In this document: in pieces, positions 9,593-19,261 of the stretch | Layout: every line of letters begins with the position of its first letter | Position numbering within the stretch: the stretch's first letter is position 1 | NCBI GenBank assembly: GCA_917880885.1 | Contig: OU862913.1 | Coordinates: 21,709,286-21,773,285 of the forward strand | Length of the DNA: 64,000 nt | Origin: Limnephilus marmoratus | Lineage: Eukaryota; Arthropoda; Insecta; Trichoptera; Limnephilidae | Direction: 5' to 3' | Notes under the pieces: generated by a model | Database searches by the model: none | What the model saw: only the letters and a program-made list of their open reading frames with translations | What the model was told of the DNA's origin: nothing | Made by a program: the position numbers and the translations under genes

Positions 9593-9830
9593 GGCGGCCC
9601 CTAGACGCTACAACATCATTGTACAATCTATTTTATTGTTCAATAAGATTGAAAGGCGATTTGAATCAAAGCGATCAATTATATTGCACAATAAAACGAT
9701 CAATTATATTGCACAATAAACAAACTGCTCAATGTTTTAGAGTGATAAAATGAAAAATTGAAAAAATATTGTGCAATACTGACCCCACGCGATGCAATGG
9801 AAAAATATGGTGCAATAAAAAATCTCAATA
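9593..9830. mobile_element. Harbinger-type MITE (GGCGGCCCCTAGACG family), right end lost
   Basis: Begins after TAA at 9590-9592 with GGCGGCCCCTAGACGC. The body is colinear with the complete copy at 14307-14681 as far as GTGCAATAAAAA. No right terminal repeat was found. Confidence 0.65.
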
Positions 9831-10101
9831 TTATTTCAGTTAGTTAAATCATTTTATTTCATAACAATTTAATTTCTTACTGAATTTCATTTTTTTTGTA
9901 TTTTTAGCATTTCAAAATGTTGCGCAATAATTTGTTGTGATATCAAGTTTTATTTGAAGTGTTTGGAGTTAGTAAATGTCTTTTGGTTTCGGGATTATTC
10001 TAAATTTTCGAAGATCGCCACGTTACGTATGGGTTAGGTGTTTCTGCGAACCGAACCATGAATGAATGGAAAAGAACTAAGCAATTTTTCAATTTGGTAG
10101 G
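9831..10101. other. spacer
   Basis: Nothing recognised. It shares TTGATATCAAGT-type words with sequence right of the next SINE-B, suggesting an older repeat that the SINE split. Confidence 0.35.
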
Positions 10102-10103
10102 TG

Positions 10104-10565
10104 GGTATGGGTACCGCCGCTCCGGGAACCATTTATTTGATAACCAACACTTCTGCCATAAATCACCCCGAGTGGTTCGCTACGTTTGGTGACTTAGCAG
10201 GGGTGCGAGGGTTCATGAGGTGAGGTTTGTCCAGGTCTTGGTGGCCGATACGTCTGCCCAACTGCTGCGTGGTGGGCAGGATCGAGAGAGACTGGTTGAG
10301 GGAGATCTTTTATCCTCCAGCCCAGTGTCTCTCGACCCATCGCCTTGCACAGCAGTTGGAGGGATGGATTCATACGTACGTCACTCCTGGACACACTAAG
10401 CCCCAGATTCCTACCCACTCTTATACCTATTTCCTTCCCAAAACTTTCTCTCCTCTCCTCTCCCTTTCCTTAAAAAAAACCCTCCACACAGCATCCCCTA
10501 AGATGACACAGGCCCTGAGGGATTTTTTCTCGAAGCCTCCTATGTGGAGCTAACGTAAAAAAAGC
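10104..10565 (+). mobile_element. SINE-B, long subtype, full length
   Basis: Starts GTGGGTATGGGTACCGCCG, then TTTGATAACCAACAC, GGTTCGCTACGTTTGG and the long-subtype insert. It ends with the CCCTCCACACAGCATCCC tail and GTGGAGCTAACG plus A run. No convincing tRNA or 5S head could be assigned. Confidence 0.85.
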
Positions 10566-10855
10566 AACCGCGCCGTTTGTCGTTGCTTCGTTACTTTCCC
10601 ATGATTCATGGTTCGGCTCGCGTTCATGTTTGTGACGCAATCATTTGTTTTGATATCAAGTAACCGTGTTCAAAGCATTGATGAAAGTATATCTCTATTG
10701 GGTCCCCGAAACGATCAAGTACACTTGACAAGTCTACGTGCTTGACGATTTCACTTGACGAGGGACTTGAGGCTACTTGAAGGTGCCGTCAAGTCCACGT
10801 GCCGCAGTCGTTTACCGCCCTGTGCCCAGGAAAGTGGTTGTCGCAAAAATTAATA

Positions 10856-10969
10856 ATGGTTTCCAACGCAGACAAGGCATTCCTTGCTATAACTCTAGCG
10901 GTATCTATCACAGAAAAAAAGAAAAGAAAGAGGCGATAGTGTAAGGAATGGTATAAAATGAGATATTAG
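10856..10969 (+). pseudogene. Probable Harbinger transposase N-terminal remnant
   Basis: From ATG at 10856 the frame reads MVSNADKAFLAITLAVSITE and then KKKRKRR. An in-frame TAG follows at 10937-10939, after which the same frame continues CKEWYKMR. A run of basic residues followed by a W-x-x-x-W aromatic segment is the usual N-terminus of PIF/Harbinger nucleases, where TGG would be expected instead of TAG. The remaining ~300 residues, with the DDE catalytic triad, are deleted. The frame points toward the MADF gene on the other strand. Assignment rests on position inside the element and on this short pattern. Confidence 0.5.
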
Positions 10970-11315
10970 TGAGATGAGATATTAGTTTTGCTTGTTCAAT
11001 CTTTTTTCTTTCTTTGTTGAAGTTGGTTCTTAATGCATTAATTTTTCTCTTCAATAACTCTTCGGTGTAGGTAGGTTTATATACTCGAAGTGCTTTGACT
11101 ATGCTTGTTAAAGCAAGCGACCTTTTGTTTTTATCCGCATACTCCTTACTTTTAACTTTCCACAATGCAGGATAATCTCTGTAGAGACATATTAATAATA
11201 TCACAAAATCACCCTCGGTAATTAGGTCGGCGCTTGTCGCCAAAGCCACGTCTCGGTCCGGTTCGTCGTCCGCCATCTTCGACGTTCCGGCTGCAAATGA
11301 ATAAAAACTTGTCAA
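10908..11315 (-). CDS. MADF-domain protein encoded by Harbinger-like element
   Basis: The likely start is the second methionine (ATG at 11274-11276, product beginning MADDEPDRD), since the 13 residues upstream lack domain character. The MADF domain follows: FVILLICLYRDYPALWKVKSKEYADKNKR, then SIVKALRVYKPTYTEELLKRKINALRTNFNKERKKIEQAK. It is a Myb/SANT-like DNA-binding fold. In PIF/Harbinger transposons the second protein is of this kind and brings the nuclease to the terminal repeats. The last ~20 residues are hydrophobic and unlike the family, so the frame probably runs past a deletion point near 10990. About 80-90 residues of true domain survive. It could still bind DNA if expressed, but no evidence shows that. 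Confidence 0.7.
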   Translation of the reverse strand: MTSFYSFAAGTSKMADDEPDRDVALATSADLITEGDFVILLICLYRDYPALWKVKSKEYADKNKRSLALTSIVKALRVYKPTYTEELLKRKINALRTNFNKERKKIEQAKLISHLTNISFYTIPYTIASFFSFFL

Positions 11316-11495
11316 GTCGCGTCAAGTCGCATCAAGCGCAAGGTGGTTCAAGTGCCGTCAATCAAAATTTTTGTCAAGTATGGTCCAGCCCGTAGACACT
11401 TGACGGGACTTGTCAAGTCAACGCTGTAAACGATCAATATTCACTTCAAGCACGTAGACTTGTCAAGTGCACTTGATCGTTTCGGGGACCCATAT

Positions 11496-11914
11496 GGTTC
11501 AAAGTATTGTGGTATAATTTCTTACTTTCGGGGTTCTCCTTCGAAAAATGCACAGCATTTTTTTTATTTATTTAATTTTTTTAAATATGACGGGTTCATC
11601 ATAATTTTGTTGCCAAGCGCGATCTGTGATTTCAAAAGCTTGTGCAATTATAATAACCCAAGCGCAATAATTCCAGTGAGAGGTCGTACTTGAGGTCATC
11701 TTTCTAGTAACATCTATTTCCATTTTCGATAAGCGCTTGGGAAGGAAGAGGACGAATATCGAAAAGAAACGTACTATTTTGTTTTTTGAAGAGTTTTATT
11801 AAATGTACATTTGTTACTTAAATTTAAGAAACGTACTAGCTCTCGCTGGAATTAGCTTATTGTCGACATTTTCAATAAAGAAAATAGTGTGACGAAATTT
11901 GGTGAACGCTTCGT
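11496..11914. other. spacer, no feature
   Basis: AT-rich; nothing recognised. Confidence 0.4.
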
Positions 11915-12290
11915 CCCCCGGCATTTGGTCCTCGACATTCGGTCCCCGACATTTGGTCCCCCGTCATTTCCCCCCCCCCCCCCCCTCGACATTTAGTCCC
12001 CGATATTTGGTTCCCGATATTTGGTCCCCCGACTTTTCCCCCCCCCTCGACATTTAGTCCCGATATTTGGTTCCAGACATTTGGTCCCCCGATATTTGGT
12101 CCCCCTACATAATCCGACATTTCGCCCCCCAACGTTTGGTCACCGACATTTAGTTCCCAACATTTGATCCCCGACATTTGCCCCCCCCCCCCCCCCCAAC
12201 ATTTGGTCCCCAACACTTGATCCCGAAACTTGACCCCCGACACTCGATCCCTCGAAACTTTATCCCCACGACCTGGTCCCCAAATTGTAT
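11915..12290. repeat. ~15-bp minisatellite (GACATTTGGTCCCC)
   Basis: Degenerate tandem repeats of GACATTTGGTCCCC, with homopolymer C expansions. Strong C/T bias on the plus strand. The 149-residue glycine-rich frame on the minus strand is only a translation of this repeat. Confidence 0.8.
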
Positions 12291-12720
12291 CGAGTTCACG
12301 CTCGAAACACACTTTAAACAAATTGTACTAGGTAGATTACAGTTATTAAAAGTAATTCAGTACCGAAATTGAAAAATATTGCATTTTAAAGGTTATTTTG
12401 TTATCTTTAAAAACGCGATGTCATATCTCAAGGAACGCCATGTTGTTAATTACGACGGCAAACGTCTCGCGTGATTTTTCGTGTTTATGAAACAGAACAA
12501 AATAATGATTCATAATTAATACCTACGCATTATTTATCATATCCGAAGATTGCAATTCGCACTTATTATTGTCATAACTGACAGAAAGTGATATTTTCTT
12601 TTAAAAATGCGTACTTCATCGTCGTAATTAACATGGCGGTCCTTGAAAAATGACATTTCGCGTTTTTTAAATTAAAATAATACAATATTTTTCAATTCCG
12701 GTTACTGGATTACTTATTAT

Positions 12721-13409
12721 GCCGGCGCCAGACATGTGTTCAAAGATGTGTTCACACATTTGAAGACTTTGCTCACACCTTTGTTCACTTATGTGTGTCT
12801 CTGCCAGATATGAGTTCAAAGATTTGATCACTCCTTTGAGCTCACAGTTTTCAAATAGACTTCACACAACATGGTCGACGATTTGGTCGACACAGTTTGC
12901 TTCTATTATTTATGTGCGTCTAATTATTTATATTATCTAATTAATTTATCTAATTATATATCTATCTAAATATATCTATCTAAATATATCTATCTAATTA
13001 ATTCTTCGATAGAGCAAGGTATTGAAGAGTGGTGTTTAATTGAGTTCCAGGCGTCATTGATGTTATTTCGATTTTTATGCCCTTTACGTTTCGGATCCCA
13101 TATATCTGGCTCTACTTGCATCAACTCTATAAACTCGAAAACGCTCTCATTATTCCACTCCATCGTTAGTTCGTTTGGCTGTCCACGCACGACTACTCTC
13201 CACGGCGACGCTCGCGCAACTGAGCTTCGCGCAGTGTGGCAGGCATGCAAACATTTCGACGCTGATCCCTTTGATGTGCGCTAAAGAAACCGACACGGAA
13301 CGGCAAAGCGCACATATGTGCCCAAATAAGTGAACACAGTATCATTTGCCCGTGCCACACATGTGAACACATATTTGAACACATCTTTGAACACATGTCT
13401 GGCGCCGGC
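12721..13409. mobile_element. Second MADF-bearing TIR transposon, deleted
   Basis: Ends GCCGGCGCCAGACATGTGTT are perfectly inverted over more than 30 bp and continue as iterated TGTTCAAA/TGTGTTCA motifs. One MADF-like frame lies inside; no nuclease was seen. The TSD is not clear (TAT left, TTT right). It interrupts the right arm of the foldback element. Confidence 0.7.
12990..13250 (-). CDS. MADF-like domain fragment in TIR element
   Basis: The likely domain starts at the methionine of MEWNNESVFEFIELMQVEPDIWDPKRKGHKNRNNINDAWNSIKHH and ends at a stop after SIEELIR. The EFI..M...P.IWDP...(K)..N...AW..I spacing fits the MADF/SANT-like family carried by PIF/Harbinger elements. The ~30 residues upstream are unlike the family and may be read-through of a deletion junction. 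About 55 residues are clear, shorter than a usual MADF domain (~80-90). It is a different sequence from the MADF frame at 10908-11315, so two Harbinger lineages are present. Confidence 0.55.
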   Translation of the reverse strand: MHACHTARSSVARASPWRVVVRGQPNELTMEWNNESVFEFIELMQVEPDIWDPKRKGHKNRNNINDAWNSIKHHSSIPCSIEELIR

Positions 13410-13609
13410 TTTACTAACTGTAATCTACCTATGACAATTTGTTTTAATTTTTTAAAGTGTGTTTTGGACTCGATAGGGAAATATTTACCAATCTTTTGTG
13501 CATTATTATTCACCAATTTCACACTTCAAATAAAATCAACGTCAAAAATACCGTCGGAATTGGATATCAAACTATATTATATTAACATTGTCCGTATTTC
13601 GTAAATGAA

Positions 13610-14106
13610 AATATCTCTACATATCTGTCATCTGTTCGCGATAAACTCGGAAACTACTAAACGGATTTTCATACGGTTTTCACTAATATAGTGATTCATG
13701 AGAAAGGTTTAGGTAGATATGATTTATGATTTTCACGGCTAAAAGTATTTTTGTTATGTCTATCTGTCATCTGTTCGCGATAAACTCGGAAACTACTAAA
13801 CGGATTTTCATGCGGTTTTCACTAATATAGTGATTCATGAGAAAGGTTTAGGTAGATATGATTTATGATTTTCACGGCTAAAAGTATTTTTGTTATTTGT
13901 TTTGGGGTGTTATGCCACACATCGACCACACATATTTGCCCTGATGCTGGACACTGTAACAAATGGTGATGCTGGACAAAAGCAAATAACAAAAAAAAGG
14001 TTTAGGTATATAATAAGTCAAGGTTTTGTGTAAATTGGTTGATATATGTCTGTACGTGGAAGAGCGGGCTGGCAAGCGGGCTGTGTGGATTTGATTTGTA
14101 AGCAAT
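13610..14106 (+). mobile_element. Helitron H2-like copy with 139-bp tandem duplication
   Basis: TCTGTTCGCGATAAACTCGG and TTTTCACTAATATAGTGATTC are internal blocks of insect Helitrons of this class. A 139-bp segment starting at 13622 is repeated at 13761 with very few changes. The copy is broken at about 13897-13990 by a small PLE-like fragment, then resumes (AGGTTTAGGTATATAATAAG). Neither terminus is diagnostic. Confidence 0.55.
13895..13992. mobile_element. Small fragment of the hammerhead-bearing foldback family
   Basis: TTTGTTTTGGGGTGTTATGCC and CCCTGATGCTGGACACTGTAAC match the element at 61503-61855. It ends CAAATAACAAAAAA, the inverse of the left end. Confidence 0.5.
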
Positions 14107-14303
14107 CTACAGATTTGAAATTTTGCACATATGACCTTTAAAACAAGAAGTTCAGTGTTTACATTGATTTCTGCAAGTGTTTTATAATTTTGTTATTAGG
14201 CAGTACATCCTCTCTGCATACGCTTTCGGAATATTTAGTTATATTTTGTGTGAATACAGTATTTTCTAAAGAATCTAATTTTTCATATTGTACAATAAAA
14301 CCA
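14107..14303. other. spacer
   Basis: Helitron-like words near the left edge, then AT-rich DNA. Confidence 0.3.
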
Positions 14304-14306
14304 TAA

Positions 14307-14681
14307 GGCGGCCCCTAAACGCTGCAATAACATTGTACAATATATTTTATTGTCCAATAAGATTGAAAGGCGCTTAGGCGGCCCCTAAACGATCAATTAT
14401 ATTGCTCAATATTACCAATATGAATCGACGCTACAATAACATTGTACAATATATTTTATTGTACAATAAGATTGAAAGGCGCTTTGATCAAAACGAGCAA
14501 TTATATTGCACAATAAACGAACTGCTTAATGTTTTTGAGTTAATAAAATGAAAAATTGAAAAAATATTGTGCAATACTGACCCTACACGATGCAATGGAA
14601 ACATATGGTGCAATAAAAATTAAACTCGCTTAACCTGTTTTTCAATCATTGAGCAATATAATTGATCGTCTAGGGGCCGCC
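14307..14681. mobile_element. Harbinger-type MITE (GGCGGCCCCTAGACG family), complete, internally duplicated
   Basis: Flanked by TAA at 14304-14306 and 14682-14684. The right end inverted reads GGCGGCCCCTAGACGATCAA. A second left-end copy starts at 14377 after TTA, so a relative appears inserted into, or duplicated within, the first one. Related to the truncated copy at 9593-9830. Confidence 0.75.
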
Positions 14682-14684
14682 TAA

Positions 14685-14955
14685 CCGAAAAGGGGTTCGT
14701 AAGTAGGAGATTTTGAACTTTAAAGCATTTTTTATAATCCTGCTACTTTATTTTTCTCTGAGCTTATAAAAATACTAATAAAAAATAGTTTATTATTTCA
14801 AAGGCAAATATGTGTTCTACTCTCAGAATTTACTTAGAAGAATCTAAAATATTTCTGGGCGATATAATTTTCAAAGGAAAAACCACATAATTTTGCATTG
14901 CCATTAATATTTTTGACGTTGAAACTTCATCAGGACCGTTGTGATTTAAACTCGA
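14685..14955. other. spacer
   Basis: AT-rich, nothing recognised. Confidence 0.3.
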
Positions 14956-15420
14956 TGAAACGAAAAAGCGACTCTCAAGAGACAAACGCATACATCTGTA
15001 GGATTTAGCCTGCGAGATAATGAGCAAAGAAAAATCGTTCTCTTCTTTGTGCGGTGCTTCTAGCCTCCCCGCTCTTGTCTACTTTATTTTTCTAAAGGTT
15101 TCACTTCTACCACGTGTGAACTGCACTTGTATTTTTATTATATTTTGCATGTTTTACTTCGTGAAAATTCAGTCATTTTATATGTACAGTATTTAGCCTG
15201 CGCGAGAATGAGATAGTAGCGACCGATCAGTGGCTGAAAAAAAAAGTATAATCGGTTTCCTCTGTGTGCGGTGCTTCGTAGCCTATCGATCTCCTCTTTG
15301 TGCGGTGCTTTGTAGCCTATCGGTCTCCTGTTTGTGCGGTTCTTCGTAGCCTCTCCACTCCTGTCTACTTTAGTTTTCTGAAGGTTTTATTCTACCGAGT
15401 GCAAATTGCAGGTTGGATGA
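14956..15420. repeat. Unclassified dispersed repeat (GTGCGGTGCTTCGTAGCC family)
   Basis: GATTTAGCCTGCGAGATAATGAG, a GGTCTCCTCTTTGTGCGGTG block and CCCCGCTCTTGTCTAC recur here, at 16295-16380 and twice at 21335-21670. A ~39-bp unit is tandemly triplicated at about 15265-15360. Ends and class are unknown. Confidence 0.5.
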
Positions 15421-15489
15421 CCTCGTTGGAGGTGCCATAGTCCCACCGGCTTAGGGCAGTTTTCACATAAGTTTTTAGATATAATTTCT

Positions 15490-15794
15490 ACATATAATAA
15501 ATTAAAGTCCTCCGCCGCGTCTGTCTGTTCGCGATGAACTCAAAAGCTACTGAACGTATTTTCATGCGGTTTTCACCAATAGAGAGTAATTCATGAGGAC
15601 GGCTTATTGATTAAAATATGTAATATACAAAGATGAATGTCTGTATGCGGTGGACGAGCCGGCTGTCAAGCGTGCAGTATGGATTTGATGTGTATGCAAA
15701 TTAACAGATCGCGGTGGTTATAAACGTTGGGGAACCATCCAATAGATGGCGTTGTGCTTCGTTAGCCACAGCAGCGCGTGGCCGGGTCAGCTAG
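15490..15794 (+). mobile_element. Helitron H2-like, non-autonomous
   Basis: GTCTGTCTGTTCGCGATGAA and ATGCGGTTTTCACCAATAGA are internal. The end has hairpin GCCACAGCAGCGCGTGGC, CCGGGTCAG and CTAG at 15791-15794. No coding. Confidence 0.75.
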
Positions 15795-15859
15795 TAAAAT
15801 AATATTATTTGAAAAAAAATTAAACAAATTTATAAAAAAGTTCTCCGGTGTAATTATTA

Positions 15860-15910
15860 TTACCGGACACTTGATAATGCCTTCAGAAGGCGAAACAGCT
15901 GTCATGCGTA
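15860..15910 (+). ncRNA. Decayed hammerhead-ribozyme-like motif
   Basis: CTTGATAATGCC-TTCA-GAAGGCGAAAC followed by AGCTGTC. The stem II arms GCCTTC/GAAGGC pair perfectly, and GAAACAGCTGTC resembles the stem III/cleavage segment of Penelope-type hammerheads. The CUGAUGA box reads TTGATAA, so catalysis is unlikely. Confidence 0.35.
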
Positions 15911-15984
15911 ATATTACCAATTAAATGGCATAACATATTTTTATAAATAAACCGTTTTAATAAATTGAATAATAATATTTTTTA

Positions 15985-16297
15985 ACGGTAGCCCACACCG
16001 AAGGCCCTGAGGAAAATTATTCCCCTCAGGGCCTACGTCATCTTTGGGGATGCTGTGTCTTTTTAGGGAAGGAAGGATAGGAAGTTCTGGGAAGGAAAAT
16101 GGCATGAGGAGTGGTCCCACTGCGGTGCAAGGCGATGTTCCGAGAGAGTACGCTCGTAGGTGTCAAAGGGACTCCCCCAACCACATTCTCACGATCTGGC
16201 CTGCCGGGCAGCTGGTGGGCAGACGCATTCACCGCCAAGTTCCGGACAAACCCCACCCCATGAACCACCACTGCTAATTCACCAAACGTAGCGAACC
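15985..16297 (-). mobile_element. SINE-B, long subtype, both ends eroded
   Basis: The AGGCCCTGAGG/CCTCAGGGCCT stem, GGGATGCTGTG and GCGGTGCAAGGCGATG are present in antisense. The poly-T and the family 5' end are missing. Confidence 0.7.
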
Positions 16298-16449
16298 TGA
16301 TGCTCTGCATTCGTCTCATTATCTCGAAGTTTAGTTGTCTGAAGGTTTCACTTCTACCGCGTGTGAACTGTACACACTCCCACACATGTTAATTTTATTG
16401 GGTTCTTTGTGTTATGTAGATTCAGTCAGTTTCCCCATTATGTTTTAAG

Positions 16450-17182
16450 ATCTGGTAGGCGGGTATGGGTACCGCCGAACTATTTATTGGATAACCAACA
16501 CCTCTGCCATAGGTCCCAAGTGGTTCTCTACGTTTGGTGACTTAGCAGGGGTGCTCGGGTTCATGGGAGGTTTGTCCAGGTCTTGGCGACCGATGTGTCA
16601 GTCCGCCTGCCGCGTAGTTGCAGGATCGAAAGAGCCGGAATCTCTCGACTCATCGCCTTACACCGCGGTTGGAGGGATGGATTCATATATCCGTCACTCC
16701 CGACGACCCCCAGATTCCTACCCACCCCTAATACCCTTTTCCTTCCCAGAACTTACCTCTCCTTCCTTTCCTAAAAAGACCCCCCCACACAGCATCCCCA
16801 AAGATGACCCTGAGAGGAATTACTTTCCTCAGGGCCGTGTAGAGCTAAGGGACCGTTCAAGTATTACGTAACGCACTGGGGGGTCTTGTGAAGCGTTACT
16901 GGGCGTTACGAGAGGGGGTTCGAACAACGCGTAACGTGTTTTTCTTTATAAGTTGGAAATCCTTTTCGTTCTTTAAATCTCAAAAGGTATTTAAGCGACT
17001 TTCCAGTACTTTGCGCAACTTAATTGTGACTTTCAAGTAAAAATTGTCACTTGAGCGTTACGTACCGTTTAAGGGGGGACGGTACGGAAAAACGTTACGG
17101 CGCGTTACATGGGGGAGGGGGGGGTCAAAAATCTTCAAAAATTGCGTTACGTAATGCTTGAACGCCCCCTAATGTAAAAAAA
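16450..17182 (+). mobile_element. SINE-B, long subtype, with MITE in its tail
   Basis: Runs from GGCGGGTATGGGTACCGCC to GTAGAGCTAA at 16848. After the MITE at 16849-17169 it resumes TAATGTAAAAAAA, restoring the family tail GAGCTAATGTAAAAA. The MITE therefore inserted after the SINE. Confidence 0.75.
16849..17169. mobile_element. Harbinger-type MITE (GGGACCGTTCAAG family)
   Basis: Inverted ends GGGACCGTTCAAGTATTACG and GGGGGCGTTCAAGCATTACG, both followed by TAACGCA. TAA lies on each side (16846-16848, 17170-17172). Internal CGTTAC motifs are repeated in both orientations. Confidence 0.8.
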
Positions 17183-17634
17183 TGTTTTATTATTTCCAAT
17201 TTTCGTTGTTAAAATAGGTGGGTGACCTTTTAAAATGATGGTTCTGATTATGTTAGCAAGCGATTTAAAAGCAGTGATCCACAAATTTAACAGAAAATGT
17301 GTATTTTCTTCGTAATATTTCCAATCACGAATTATTTTTATCCTTTTTTTCATTTTTGCTATGGATATTTTGCCATATCTGCTTTATTATATCATTTTTT
17401 CTGATCTTTCAGTTCATCTTCCGCCTGACAGTCTCGTCTAGCCTCGCTTCGCTTCGCCTTGCCTTGCCTCGTCTTCCGACATCTTCCCTGTGAGAGCTGT
17501 GCGGTCACTGTTGATAGAAGATATCTTAAAATCTGTTTTCATATTTATAGCCTTAGCAAAATTCAATTACTTTTGTATTTATTACCCGTAATAAAACTTA
17601 GTGATTTTGGTGTTTTATTTATTTAGGTTCTGGC
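17183..17634. other. AT-rich spacer
   Basis: Nothing coding. A short CTTCGCCTTGCCTTGCCTCG stretch near 17450 is low complexity. Confidence 0.4.
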
Positions 17635-17637
17635 TTA

Positions 17638-17783
17638 GGGAACGTACCCATACTGCGTGGGGGGGGGGGGTCTTCAAAATGTCACGCTCCATACAAATGA
17701 GCGGCGGGTTGCTTAGGATTTTTGTCACGGGGGTTGGGGTTAAAAATTGCAAAAAGTTGGTCACGTAGTATGGGTACGTTCCC
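17638..17783. mobile_element. Harbinger-type MITE (GGGAACGTACCC family), short
   Basis: Ends GGGAACGTACCCATACTGCG and inverted GGGAACGTACCCATACTACG, flanked by TTA on both sides. A longer relative lies at 59250-59592. Confidence 0.85.
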
Positions 17784-17934
17784 TTAACATTCTTCGCTTT
17801 TATGTTATCACACTGTTTTGTTGAGTATCAAATCGATGAATTAGTGTGAAGACCAGTGCGAAGGATCATAAGAGCAGGCGTCAGGCTGGTCTCCAATGTC
17901 CAGTGGGGGCTGGTCTTGACGACTGTTCCTCCGC

Positions 17935-18549
17935 CCCTTGCCTCCCGTCTTTCTTTCCGGCCATACCCCGCTTTTCCGCACCCGTCTCCTCCCACACGCC
18001 CCTTTACCGCTCCGCCCTCTTGCCGTCCCGTCCGCCGTCCCGATTCTCCTCCCCCGGCCTATCCCGTCCCCCTTCTCCCGCCTCCCCCGTCCCGTCGCGT
18101 CCCCCGTCCCGTCGCGTCGCGCCCCCGTTCTGTCACGTTCCCCTTCCCCCGTCCCCTCCCGTCCCGTCCGTCTCCGTCTCCCGTCCCGTCATGTCACGTC
18201 CCCCGTCCCGTCTCCCGTCCCGTTCCGTGTCCCGTCCGTGTCTCGTCGCGTCCCCCGTCCCGTCCTGTGTCCCCCCCCCGTCTCCGTCCCGTCACGTCCC
18301 CGTCCCCCGTCCCGTGTCCCGTCCCGCGTCCCCATCCCGTCATACGTCCCGTCCCCCCCCCCCCCCTCGTCCCCCGTCTCCCGTCACGTCACGTCCCCCG
18401 TCCCCCGTCCGTCCCGTCCCGTCACGCCCCACGTCCCGTCCGTGTCCCGTCTCGCGTCCCCGTCACGCGTCCCGTCCCGCCCCCCCGTCCCGTCGCGTCC
18501 CCCGTCCCCGTGTCCCGTCCGTGTCCCCCCCCCCTCCCCCTTCACGTGT

Positions 18550-18581
<32 letters not shown>

Positions 18582-18592
18582 ACCCACCCTCC
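17935..18592. repeat. C-rich low-complexity tract (CCCGTn-like)
   Basis: About 650 bp made almost only of C, T and G on the plus strand, dominated by CCCGT, CCCCCGT and CGCGTC, ending in a 31-base C run at 18551-18581. All three forward frames are open and would give Pro/Ser/Arg/Val-rich proteins without domain character, because the tract contains hardly any A. The minus strand is G-rich. Confidence 0.85.
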
Positions 18593-18629
18593 CTATATCT
18601 GAACTATGCATTCCGGAAAATATAGGTAC

Positions 18630-19260
18630 AAGGCAGTCATCTCAGATCAGCGACATCATCTGCAATTGGAAGGTAAAGAACCCAAGCGAAATCCGAACAC
18701 TAATTTTGGTGATCGTGCGTTTGGAGTATCCGGCCCTGTCTTGGAATAAACTTCCCATGGAATTGAGATGAATAACCAACACAGCGGAATTTAGATCCAA
18801 ACTAAAAACTCACTTTTTCAAATACTCATTTCCATAAATTCGTCATTTGATTTAACTTGATTTAAATTTCGTAATTTTTATTTTTTATTTCTGTTTATTT
18901 ATACTCTAATAATTGTTTATATCCACGAATATATATATATACTATTTTATTTGCTATTCCCTACAACTATTCATGAAAATGTCAAAATGCTATTGATCTG
19001 CCTACCAATAAATAGACTGTCGGTGATAACACCTCAATCTGTTTAATGTTGTGCGGTGAATCATCTTAATACGGTAAAGATCGGCGATTAATTTCAATAA
19101 TTTATTTAAGATATCCATACGTTTTCGTAAATCCGATAATTTTGCATCCATGTCCTTAAAAATATTATGTAAAACTTCATTCTTCTTCTGGCGCTGTGTA
19201 TGATTCTGGCGAAAGTATGACATGCATAAGATGTGTAGAAGTATTTTTAAATGTAAATAC
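18630..19260 (+). pseudogene. LINE ORF2 C-terminal tail, decayed, with 3' UTR
   Basis: The forward reading gives NTNFGDRAFGVSGP, a one-base frameshift, WNKLPMELR, a stop, then NTAEFRSKLKTHFFKYSFP and stop. This is the R.F.v.gP.lWN.LP..lR......F...LK.h.f pattern that ends many LINE polyproteins. AT-rich 3' UTR-like sequence follows. The reverse frame at 19002-19223 lies in this UTR and is probably not a gene. Confidence 0.6.
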
Positions 19261-19261
19261 T

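Larger units (their letters stand above)
10699..11492. mobile_element. Deleted PIF/Harbinger-like transposon with MADF gene
   Basis: Inverted termini begin TGGGTCCCCGAAACGATCAA on both ends and extend about 45 bp, flanked by TAT on each side. Inside, two coding remnants converge: the first codons of a probable Harbinger nuclease on the plus strand and a MADF-domain frame on the minus strand. This two-gene layout is usual for PIF/Harbinger. Most of the nuclease is gone. GTCAAGT/ACTTGAC recurs many times near both ends. Confidence 0.75.
12304..13468. mobile_element. Foldback element with long inverted arms
   Basis: The left arm (12304-12455: ACACACTTTAAACAAATTGT, AGGTAGATTACAGTTA, CAAGGAACGCCATGTTGTTAA) is repeated inverted in 12617-12720 and, after an insertion, in 13410-13468. 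The arms decline in identity but keep their order. A MADF-bearing element at 12721-13409 splits the right arm. Confidence 0.65.

Noticed and set aside
11872..12321. 149-residue glycine-rich protein on the minus strand
   Set aside because: It is the translation of the GACATTTGGTCCCC minisatellite.
16038..16385. 115-residue frame
   Set aside because: Antisense shadow of SINE-B and an adjacent dispersed repeat.
17846..18771. Three overlapping 248-277-residue Pro/Ser/Arg-rich frames
   Set aside because: They follow from the near absence of A in the C-rich tract; all three forward frames are open and none has domain character or a gene context.
19002..19223. Charged, possibly coiled-coil 73-residue frame on the minus strand
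   Set aside because: It lies in what appears to be the 3' UTR of a plus-strand LINE, with no start context or relatives seen; kept only as a low-probability alternative.
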